Positions 29,843 through 37,132 of a DNA stretch of 37,132 nt are shown piece by piece (the first letter of the stretch is position 1; every line of letters begins with the position of its first letter). A model generated the notes under the pieces. It searched no databases and was not told the DNA's origin. It was given only the letters and a program-made list of their open reading frames with translations. Position numbers and translations under genes: made by a program. Origin of the DNA: Chara braunii (lineage: Eukaryota > Streptophyta > Charophyceae > Charales > Characeae); contig BFEA01000066.1 in the NCBI GenBank assembly GCA_003427395.1, positions 177,452-214,583 of the forward strand. Reading direction: 5' to 3'.

Positions 29843-31250
29843 TCACTCAATCTGGCGCTTTCCCTTCTGCAACACCTTCTCGTAGTGTGGGCTACAACCT
29901 GTGGATGGTCTGCATCAATTCCTCCCGGGTAAACCATCTGTCCTCCTTGGGTTCAGTGTGATGTCTGAAACGAATGCGATATTGCAGCTTCGGTTTAGGA
30001 GGATGTCCTCTGCCTGTCGGTCTTGGAACTGGCATTTCTCTGTGGTCCACGGTGTCATCGATGTCAACCTCTTCATCCATGGTTGGGGGCAGCATTGAGC
30101 GTCGCAAGGGAAACTGATCAGTTTCCTCGAATGATGCAAGCTTACAGGCGTGAAAGACAGGGTAGGTGCGAATGTGACCAAGGATCTGAACTACATATGA
30201 CGGCCCATCCGGATCATCCCCGACAATATCTAGAACCTCCAGGGTCCAAAGTACTATGGCATGAGCTTGCAGGATATCCCGTGCTCTTGTCCCAGTTCTG
30301 AGGACTTGACCAAGAGTCTATCCCCTACCCAGAATGTAGATGGGCGGCGGTGCTTGTTCTCAGATTCTATCATCGCCGCCTGCGCCTTGTGCATCTGTTC
30401 TATAGTGTGTTGCATTAACTGCTCATATCGATATGCAAACTCCAATGTACCAGGTGCAGTTGTCGGCTGATTCTCAGGTAGTAGATAGTCTAGAGGCAAT
30501 CAAGGCTTGAACGTCAGTAACAAAATGTTTGGACTTACCCCTGTTGCGTTGTGCACAGCATTGTTGTACAGGCTGGCGATGAGAGCAAGCGTCTCATCCC
30601 AATCCACCTGGTTGGGCTTGATGTAGTGCCTTACCAGGTGTTGTAGTTGTTCTGCCTGCCCGTGTGCCTCTGGGTGGTTCCCAAATGTCATTTGCAGCCG
30701 TGTACCTTGTTCTGCAGCTGCAGCTTTCCACAACTCACTCGTGAATCTGACATCCCGATCACTCACAATAGACTTCGGTAGCCCAAAGTCTTTGACCTAG
30801 TTCTCCTTGAACATTTAATGACGTACTCGGTCTTCGCTGTTTCAGGCATTGCAACTAATCCAGCGTACTTACTAAATCTATCCACAATGACAAAGATGTG
30901 TCTCATTCCACTCTTGCTGGTGACCAGCGTGTCCATGAAGTCCATGGACAGGCTCTCACAAGGTCTTTCCGGAATCGGAAGGGGCTTAAGAAGCCCAAGA
31001 GGGTCCTGTGTGCGTGACTTGTCCCTCTGACATACTTGACAAGTCTCCACGTACAGGTTGGCATCTCTCATCATCGTGGTCCACCAGAACTTCTGCAGCA
31101 AATTGGCCGCAGTCTTCTTATACCCAAAATGTCTTGTGGCATCATGACTCTCACCTAAAAATAAACTACGCATAGAGTCACAGTTAGGCACACACATACG
31201 TTTATTCCCAACCTTCTCAAGGAACAGTAGGCCGTTGACCAACTCAAACT
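29843..31250 (-). pseudogene. E5 integrase with chromodomain (broken)
   Basis: The HHCC module (ESHDATRHFGYKKTAANL ... CQVCQRDK, 31150-31040) precedes a core with Asp in LSMDFMDTLV, Asp in VSDRDVRFTSELW (after a frameshift near 30780) and Glu in HPEAHGQAEQ. TGA at 30500-30502 interrupts FKP.LPLDYLL. A one-base loss near 30237 follows KLMP. The chromodomain is at about 30050-29890 (KLQYRIRFRHHTEPKEDRWF) and its last helix continues in a shifted frame to TGA 29843-29845. Confidence 0.87.
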
Positions 31251-33249
31251 CAGCAGAAGTCGTTTTGTCCTTCGCCTCGAGTCTGCTTATGATCTCAGCC
31301 ATAAACGGATCCTCGCGATAGGCTTCCACCAAAGAGCGGGTAACATCGTCCGCAAATCCAAACTCTGTGACCAGCGCACCAAGGAAGTCTGGCCTACGCG
31401 ACAGCGCATCAGCAACTCTGTTGTACTCTCCTTTGATGTACTGGGGCTTGAAGTCATACTGCTCAATGACTTCGATCCAACGTTTCAGCGCATTGGAGAG
31501 TACTGGTTGGGTTCTCATCCACTTCAAGGTCTGATGATTAGTCCTGACGTAGAAGAACCTCCCAAGGAGGTAGTGCCTCCAGTGGGTTAGCGCTTTGTAG
31601 ATCGCATAGAGTTCCTTCTCATAGGTGGACTTAGCCAAGTTCTGAGAGGGCATCTTTTTGGACATGTACTCGAGTCCCTCCAGTGGGTTAGTGCTTTGTA
31701 GATCGCCTAGAGTTCCTTCTCATAAGTGGACTTAGCCAACTTCTTCGAGGGCATCTTTTTGGACATGTACTTGACTGGCCTCAACTTCGGCCCCTCCTGC
31801 TGCGCGAGCACAGCCCCTATGCCATATTGGCTAGCATCCGTGGTTACTGTAAACAGCTTGTTAGGATTGGGAAGTTTCAAGACTTCATGGTGTGTCAGAG
31901 CATGCTTCAAATGTCTGACAGCAGCCTCACACCTATCTATCCATTCCTTGGCGTGTAAAGGCAGGTCAAGTCCGTCAAAGGAGCGGCAAGTATGCTATAG
32001 TTCTTCACAAAATTGCGACAGTAGCCGGTCATCCCTAAGAAGGACCTCATCTCAGTCACAGACTGAGGATGCGGCCAGTCACGAATGCTGGCCACCTTCG
32101 CGTCATCGGGCTTCAATCCCTCCGCGAAAATCTCATGACCCAAGTACAAGATACGAGTGCGGCCAAACTCACACTTCTGGCCATTGATCTTGAACTTGTG
32201 CTGTCGAAGGAGACTAAGGACTTTGTCTAAATGACCAACGTGCTCCTCGACAGTCCTATTGAAGATAAGTATATCATCAAGGTACACGATGACAAACTTA
32301 TCCAGGTAGTCATGAAAGATCCGGTTCATTGCGTGATGAAAGGTGCCAGGATCATTGCAAAGGCCGAAAGGCAACACCACAAGCTCGTACAGACCGTACC
32401 TGGTCTGAAAAGCGGTTCTGTGTTGATCCTCGGGCCGTATTGCAATCTGATGGTACTCGGACTTCAGATCTATCTTACTGAAGTACCGACACACTTGCAC
32501 TCGGTCCACAAGTCATCGATCCGCGGTAGGGGCTCTTTGTTCTTGACGGTGATGGCATTGAGGTCCCTGTAGCCAATGCACATCCTCAAAGTTTCCCCCT
32601 TCTTTGGTACAAATAGGACTGGAGATCCGTAAGGAGAGACACTCGGCCGGATCCAACCCTTCGCTACGAGTTCCTTGAGCTGCCGGCGAAGCTCATCAAG
32701 CTCGCCTGGAGACATCCGATAGATCCTACGCTTCGGAATGCTAGACCCTTGGATAATCTCTATCGCGTGGACGACCTCCCTCTCAACAACCCTTTTCGGC
32801 ACTTCGAATAAATCAGGGTACTTAGCGACTACTCCCTCTATCTCCGACGACATTTTCACCGGCTCGCCTGCTGCAGAGACATAAACTAGATACATACCCT
32901 CCTCCCAATTTTGCTTATAATAATTGTAGAACGCGGCCGCACACATGCACCCATAGGACTCAATCAGACTACTAGCCTTAAACTTACGTAATCTGGCGGT
33001 CCCCCCACCGAGCAAAGTGGGTTTGACCACTTTTCGGTCCCAGTCAAACTGGGGTTGTGCAACCGAAAGATAGTACATACCTAACAGGATGTCCATTGGG
33101 AGATAATCGCTACCTAGGAACGAGACGCGATGTCTCAGTTCCCCTCCCGCGTACGGGAAGTAGCACTCAACGTCCTTAAGGTAGTCGTTGACTACCATGC
33201 GCTGGTTGTTGGCACAGGTCGACTCCACAGGTCCACTCAGGCGCTGCAC
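31251..33249 (-). pseudogene. E5 reverse transcriptase-RNase H (broken)
   Basis: RT runs from about 32700 ([20 protein letters not shown]) through [32 protein letters not shown] and intact YLDD at 32273-32284. RNase H is FTVTTDASQYGIGAVLAQQE, KSTYEKELYAIYKALTHW and ADALSRRPDF. Breaks: a one-base indel near 32500 (frame change at the DLW/DRVQ region), a shift near 31950 between RT and RNase H, and a 101-bp tandem duplication at about 31576-31775. The upstream part (33249-32750) is the protease-RT connector with a YPDLFEVPK motif. Confidence 0.88.
31576..31775 (-). repeat. 101-bp imperfect tandem duplication in E5 RNase H
   Basis: Two adjacent copies, starting at 31576 and 31677, encode KKMPS..LAKSTYEKEL twice and differ at several bases. 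101 is not a multiple of three, so the frame changes. Divergence makes it older than the exact duplications in E2 and E4. Confidence 0.9.
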
Positions 33250-33468
33250 TTGCCCCTGTTAGCGCAACCTCTCAACGTACGCGCGACTGATAAAGTTCCG
33301 CGTCGAGCAAGTGTCATAATAGGCCCTGGCCTTGCGGTCGCCGATAACTACCTCGCTGATGAATAACTCACCCTTAGGGGCTTTAGCCATAACCGTCCAA
33401 GAAGCTAGCGGGTCTGATCTAGACCACTCCTCCTCTAGCTCCTCTAAGGACTCGAACACATTCAACAA
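33250..33468 (-). pseudogene. E5 aspartic protease, mutated active site
   Basis: The frame reads AYYDTCSTRNFISRAYVERL. The retropepsin triplet DTG or DSG is Asp-Thr-Cys here (33307-33315), which should abolish catalysis. TAA at 33259-33261 ends the open frame but protease-like sequence continues in the same frame into the RT connector. Confidence 0.75.
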
Positions 33469-33860
33469 ACAGAGGATCGTTGGGTCCGAATGTGTTTGTG
33501 GGAGGCAACGGAGTAAGTAGCTTGGGCCATCTCTCGAGATGGTGAGGGTGTGTCCACCACCTCGACCCTAGTAAGAACAACTACTATTCCTACTGGCCCG
33601 ATGTGGTTCCCGGAGCAGTTCCAGAACTACTGGCAACATTGCTACCTACGGGAGTGGAGGATCCCAACGGCTGCCCAATCGTAGGTGGGATCTTTTCCGT
33701 CACCTTCTTATTGCGGCACTTGAACAGGTTATGGGCCATATTGACCACAACGAATACACGCCTGACTGGTGTAACAGTCTCTCCACACGTCTCTCCAACG
33801 GCTGCCTCGGGCCACTCTTCACCCCCCTCCGGCTGTACTCAGTCTGTTCTGTCACCTACA
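33469..33860 (-). pseudogene. E5 gag 3' remnant with zinc knuckle
   Basis: The minus strand encodes CIRCGQYG at about 33740-33758, then after one extra base a continuation with His and a final Cys at 33716-33718, together a CCHC knuckle broken by a single-base insertion. Flanking sequence is Ser/Thr/Pro/Gly-rich, as in Gag tails. Nothing of capsid remains. Confidence 0.65.
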
Positions 33861-33876
33861 TACATTCAGAAAAGAG

Positions 33877-33903
33877 AAAAATAAATAAATAAATAAATAA
33901 AAA
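33877..33903. repeat. (AAAT)n microsatellite
   Basis: Five to six AAAT units at the point where E5 homology stops. Such a run could mark the truncation breakpoint. Confidence 0.85.
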
Positions 33904-34084
33904 GGCAACTCCCAAAAACAGACTCGAGGGCCTACCCACACTATAACTGTTTCTAAATGTATTCAACCACTATCTCGACCGAATCCAACCGCGTCTCATT
34001 TTGCTCATGAAAGGGGGTGACGGGCCTGATGGCCTTGAGGTATCACCTTCAAGCTGCCCTATCCGAATTCTGCTCATCCTGAGC
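33904..34084. other. Spacer, no gene seen
   Basis: No motif, repeat or frame with support was found. Confidence 0.4.
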
Positions 34085-34690
34085 GCCTCTGAATTCGAAC
34101 TTTGAGTCTGTATTTCAACATCTCATGGGTGTACCAGTAGAGCCAGCCTTATGGTTGATCCCACAGAACTGTTTTTCAACAGTCCGCGGGTGTACCGACT
34201 GAGCTAGGCCTAACGGCTGTGATCCTACAGGCTTGTTTTCAACAGCCTGCGGCGTACCAGCAGAGATTGGCCCAAGGTGCTGGTCCCACAAGCCTACTTT
34301 CAGCAGTTCGTGGGTGTATCAACTGAACTAGGCCTGTAACTGCTGATCCCTCAGGCCTATTTCCACTAGTTCACAGGTGTACCAACTGAGCTAGGCCGTG
34401 GGGTGTTGGTTTCACAGGTCTGTTCTCAGCAGTTTGCGGGTGTACCATCTGGGATTGCTTAGGTGGTGATCCCACAGAACTGTTTTTCAACAGTCTACGG
34501 GTGTACCAACTGAGCTTGGCCCAGCGGCATTAGTCCCACAAGACTGTTTTTCAACAGTCTACGGGCGTACCAACCGAGCTACCGCAGGTACAGATCCCAC
34601 ATGACTGCTCTTCATCAGTCTACAGGTGTACCAACTGAGCTAGGTCTGCAACTGCTGTTCCCACAGACCTATTCACACTCAAACCTCTCA
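34085..34690 (-). repeat. Nine tandem ~62-bp tRNA-half-like units
   Basis: On the minus strand each unit reads like GGCCTAGCTCAGTTGGTAC, a tRNA D-arm with a perfect internal A box (TAGCTCAGTTGG in the best copies), followed by CACC, a hairpin and TGTGGGATC. The plus-strand word GTACC (or GTATC) falls at 34131, 34192, 34254, 34316, 34379, 34442, 34503, 34567 and 34628, spacing 61-64 bp. In the unit near 34540 the hairpin is AGACTGTT/AACAGTCT with a 4-base loop; read as a tRNA it would be a GACTG/CAGTC anticodon stem with a 7-base loop TTGAAAA. No T-arm (B box) and no acceptor stem are repeated, and the D-stem 3' half is not complementary, so these are not functional tRNAs. Confidence 0.75.
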
Positions 34691-35244
34691 CAGCAAATCG
34701 TGGTTGGCGGACGGTGCACTTACAGGAGATCCCCGCCACTCAAGATCCCGCTGCTTCGAGGGCTTTGCACCCTTAGGCACACCTGCACGTTGTCCCCGTT
34801 GGTCTGCTCTTTCAAGACGGGGAGGATAGAGGAATCTCGTCAGCATCCCGAACATGCACGAACCCGAACGGGCCTGCAAAAAGAGGCGGGTGCTCCAGGT
34901 TCTCGACTGTCGTGACTGCTATCCGTGGGGGGGGGGTTCAATTGTTCCCAACCACAATGCCGGCCACTGCAGCCCCCGTCGACATGCACTCCACGCCCAT
35001 CAACGAGGGTGGTGATGCAGTTGCCGTCCACACCCGTCGAGGTGGGGGTACACGACTTCCTCCATCCGCTCCTCGCTCGACAATTTTTAAACACCCTTTT
35101 GACTTTATTTTTAAAAAAAAATTTCATCCCTCCTCGCGATACTTCCTCGCCGTCGGTCCCGGAGCCCGCTTTCTGCCTGGTCAAAGGCCGGACTTTCAAA
35201 AATAGAAAAAAAATAGAAGAAATAAATTTAAAATTTAAGTAGAG
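34691..35244. other. Unassigned, no gene seen
   Basis: There is a run of ten G at about 34926-34935 and an A/T-rich stretch with A and T runs at 35080-35240. The G run could be a lone polypurine tract of a plus-strand element, but no credible LTR start or pol is next to it. Confidence 0.35.
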
Positions 35245-35480
35245 AAAAAAAAAAAAAAAGGAAACTGAGGATGACGGGAACTCATCGGCACCCTCTTGGT
35301 CCCGCCAGTCGGACCCCGGTCCGGGCCCGTCCAGCAAAACCAAGGGGGATAGTCCCTCAAGACTCTCGACCCCTCAGCCTTCGTTTGTTGCGCTCCTTCG
35401 CTCCATCGTCGCGTGCTGGCCTCGAACCCCAAACCTATCGCTAAGTCCAGTACCGTAACCATTAGAACTAGGCCGAAGGC
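35245..35480 (-). repeat. SINE-like unit with tRNA-derived A and B boxes
   Basis: On the minus strand the A box TAGTTCTAATGG (35459-35470) and B box GGTTCGAGGCC (35418-35428) are spaced 42 bases start to start, as in RNA polymerase III promoters of tRNA-derived SINEs. The body continues GC-rich to a run of fifteen T (plus-strand A at 35245-35259), which could be a tail or terminator. Its head begins GGCCTAG like the 34085-34690 units. Target duplications were not identified. Confidence 0.55.
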
Positions 35481-36102
35481 TATGCTAGGTAAGTGTGAAC
35501 CTGCGTATGAATAGTCGTGGGACCGTGATTGGCCCTACCCGCACGAACCAGGCCTCCGCCTTGGCCTATCGGCCAATCTCCTGACCGTCAGGAGACGCCG
35601 AGACGCCGCCCACGTGTAGGATCGTAGCTATTCTGGTATCGCGCCCGTCGGGTGCTCGACATACTTTGTCGAACTTCCAAACTTTCCTCCCAGACTAGGT
35701 CTGCCAACGTCGCGCCCTTTCGACGCGTTGTCCAACACAAACTTCCCGCCTGTGCGCAAGGTAAAGTTTTTATCCTCTTCGCGCTGTGTCCTGCCAGAGG
35801 CCGAACTAGTTGCGAAGTAAATCTAGTCTTTATAAAATAAAAGAAAAATATAATCAACAAAAAAAATTCCAGAAGAGAGAGTAACCGGCCCTACGGCTTT
35901 GGCGCCATTTCGCCAGCCTAGCATTGTCGATGACTAATGGCCACCTCACAGTGCAACGCAATAATGCGTGCCCCACATACTCGGAGTCTCGCCAAGAGCG
36001 AGGTTGCCGAGGAAAGCGCCCTGATGGGTCTTACCTCATCAGCGCATTTCATTGATCAAGGACGCACCAAGTGCGACCTTTAAAAAGAACAGCAAATACC
36101 CT
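35481..36102. other. Unassigned, upstream of LTR copy
   Basis: No gene seen. CTCCTGA-CCG-TCAGGAG (35578-35594) is a perfect 7-bp hairpin. An A/T-rich patch lies at 35830-35870. Part of this could be U3 sequence if the right-hand LTR begins earlier than proposed. Confidence 0.35.
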
Positions 36103-36118
36103 TGTAAGGGTGTTTGCT
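36091..36118. other. 13-bp inverted repeat at LTR start
   Basis: AGCAAATACCCTT (36091-36103) pairs with AAGGGTGTTTGCT (36106-36118) with one T-G wobble and two loop bases. It straddles the proposed LTR start TGTAAGGG at 36103. Confidence 0.65.
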
Positions 36119-36193
36119 ACGACAACGCTCTGAAAGGTCGAGGTCGTAGCTGCTACAATCCTGAAAAGTCAAGGTCGTAGCTGCGACGGTACC

Positions 36194-36242
36194 CGAAAGG
36201 CCAAGTCCACAGACTTTCGGAAGGTCCGAAAGTGGCCTTTCG
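36194..36242. other. Nested inverted repeat in right LTR U3
   Basis: Outer arms CGAAAGGCC (36194-36202) and GGCCTTTCG (36234-36242); inner perfect palindrome ACTTTCGGA/TCCGAAAGT (36213-36221 and 36225-36233). Compared with 942-990 the inner stem has C-G replaced by T-A on both sides, so pairing is kept. Confidence 0.7.
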
Positions 36243-36449
36243 GAGTTGCCTCATGTTTGGTCAGAGGCAAGTGGGCAAGTGGTGGGCCCAACTGCGTTGC
36301 GTCGACAGTGCAACTACATCGAGCTGGCAGTGCAAACCTATGCAGTCAGCGGTGCTGGTCCCAGTCAGTCAGAGTCCAGTCAAGCAAGTACCGTGTGGGA
36401 CTGTGTGCACCAAGGGCTTGGGAAAGGGCAGACCAACGAGTTACAAAAG

Positions 36450-36456
36450 TATAAAT
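36450..36456 (+). promoter_or_regulatory. TATA box of right LTR
   Basis: TATAAAT, aligned with the minus-strand TATA box at 727-733 of the left copy. It is followed by conserved CAAGAGGCA and an ATTCATTCATTC stretch where R probably starts. Confidence 0.6.
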
Positions 36457-36884
36457 AAATCAAGAGGCAGCGCCCAACCATTCATTCATTCGTTGCGTAA
36501 GCCATGCGGAAGCGCTGCTACAACGTCTTGTGCGAAGGTGGTCTGCAGGTTGCCCGAAGGTGAAGTGGGCTGAGAAGTGATCTCGTAGCCATAGTCGGTA
36601 GGGGTAGAGCGGTCATAGCCGCGATAGGTTAGTGTGTGTGTGTGTGGTGGTATTCAGGGTGATCCAGAGTTGAGTTGAGTATGTGTGAACAGTGGTGGTG
36701 AACGAAGTGGCGAGAGTTGTTTTGTAAAGGCGCAAAGGTGCCATAGCATGTTGAAGTGAGTTTTCATCTAACTGTGTTCTCGTTTGCCATATCTCTGAGC
36801 CTTTGTGTGGGCGTTGAGCGCCACTGTGAGTCGCCAACTGTTTGCATGTATGCAGAGTGGAAAAGAAAGCGAGTCTGATTGCAT

Positions 36885-36896
36885 TGGTATCAGAGC
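36885..36896 (+). other. Primer-binding site, initiator tRNA-Met type
   Basis: TGGTATCAGAGC, a perfect 12-base match to the classical plant primer site complementary to initiator methionine tRNA, one base after the LTR end CA. It proves this LTR is a 5' LTR of an element continuing beyond the window. Confidence 0.9.
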
Positions 36897-37043
36897 CGGT
36901 TCCCGTTACCCCACACGCCATAATCATTGCCAGCAGGGAAGGAGTTGCGCGCCAGCCAGGAGCCATAGCCGAGGTGCACCATCGAAGAAGATCCGTCATT
37001 GCTGCGCTGCGGAGTGAGGTGCCGCGTACCTGCACAAAAGACA

Positions 37044-37048
<5 letters not shown>

Positions 37049-37132
<84 letters not shown>
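37049..37132 (+). repeat. (GA)n microsatellite to window end
   Basis: Forty-two uninterrupted GA units reach the window edge, so the full length is unknown. It lies in the leader of E6, upstream of gag. Confidence 0.95.

Larger units (their letters stand above)
28989..33860 (-). mobile_element. E5: chromovirus, 5'-truncated within gag
   Basis: On the minus strand: end of gag with a damaged zinc knuckle (33716-33758), protease, RT, RNase H, integrase, chromodomain (ending at 29843), polypurine tract (29809-29824) and LTR. Most of gag and the 5' LTR are missing; the break is close to an (AAAT)n run at 33877-33903. Damage is many one-base indels, several stops and a 101-bp tandem duplication. 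Confidence 0.87.
36103..36883 (+). repeat. 5' LTR of a second E1-family copy (plus strand)
   Basis: This is homologous to the left LTR (305-1282) in inverted orientation from about 36129 to the GATTGCA end at 36883. The proposed start TGTAAGGG resembles the left start TGTAACGG, but about 200 bp of U3 between start and 31-bp repeats are missing here, so either U3 has a deletion or the start is wrong. It contains the 31-bp repeats (36130-36191), nested inverted repeat (36194-36242) and TATA box (36450-36456). Confidence 0.75.
36103..37132 (+). mobile_element. E6: second E1-family element, 5' end only
   Basis: 5' LTR, primer-binding site and about 235 bases of leader lie within the window; gag would follow outside. 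The leader contains a (GA)n tract at its visible end. Confidence 0.8.

Noticed and set aside
34085-34690. CRISPR array
   Set aside because: Units are contiguous without unique spacers, imperfect, and in a eukaryotic retroelement context.
34085-34690. Functional tRNA gene cluster
   Set aside because: No acceptor stem, no T-arm and no complementary D-stem in the units.
34926-34935. G10 run as polypurine tract of another element
   Set aside because: No LTR start directly after it and no pol before it.

Overview
The window is a graveyard of nested, truncated Ty3/gypsy-type LTR retrotransposons in a eukaryotic nuclear genome. I see no intact host gene. Polypurine tracts, LTR starts of the TG type, primer-binding sites complementary to plant initiator-methionine tRNA, and integrases ending in chromodomains all point to a streptophyte (green plant lineage). 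A charophyte alga such as Chara is my best guess, from memory of similar gag/pol proteins. It is unverified.

Layout. 1-304: AT-rich flank. 305-about 6665: element E1 on the minus strand, with a complete 3' LTR, then chromodomain integrase, RT/RNase H, protease and gag; its 5' end is missing. It is joined head to head at about 6660-6680 with E2 on the plus strand (about 6672-16493). E2 is the most unusual object here. Before its gag-pol it carries a polycistron-like run of small ORFs, four of which (6951-8924) are clear tandem paralogues of a family I do not recognise. Its pol has a divergent RT (FLDD, a GWTN motif) and its integrase ends in a very basic tail. 16494-19670 is GC-rich noncoding DNA, probably mostly E2 LTR, with three minisatellites (about 50, 18 and 30 bp units). 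About 19672-22072 is E3 (plus, 5'-truncated chromovirus with an RT active-site mutation), followed by its 3' LTR from 22073. E4 (about 24170-25661, plus) keeps a primer-binding site but is internally deleted straight to integrase. 25662-29000 holds an LTR start, hairpins and a degenerate AT-rich tandem repeat. E5 (about 29000-33860, minus) is a 5'-truncated chromovirus. 34085-34690 is an array of nine 62-bp units on the minus strand, each with a tRNA A-box/D-arm followed by an anticodon-arm-like hairpin. 35245-35480 is a SINE-like unit with A and B boxes. From about 36103 to the window end a second copy of the E1 LTR, now on the plus strand, is followed by a perfect 12-nt initiator-tRNA primer-binding site and a (GA)n tract.

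The genes do not work together as a living pathway. They are decayed gag-pro-RT-RNaseH-IN modules of several families, broken by single-base indels, stop codons and short tandem duplications. The exception worth attention is the E2 accessory block, where several small ORFs stay open while the downstream gag-pol is broken. The two copies of the E1 LTR share a nested inverted repeat with an apparent compensatory base change. All ancestry statements are inferred from reading; no database search was possible.
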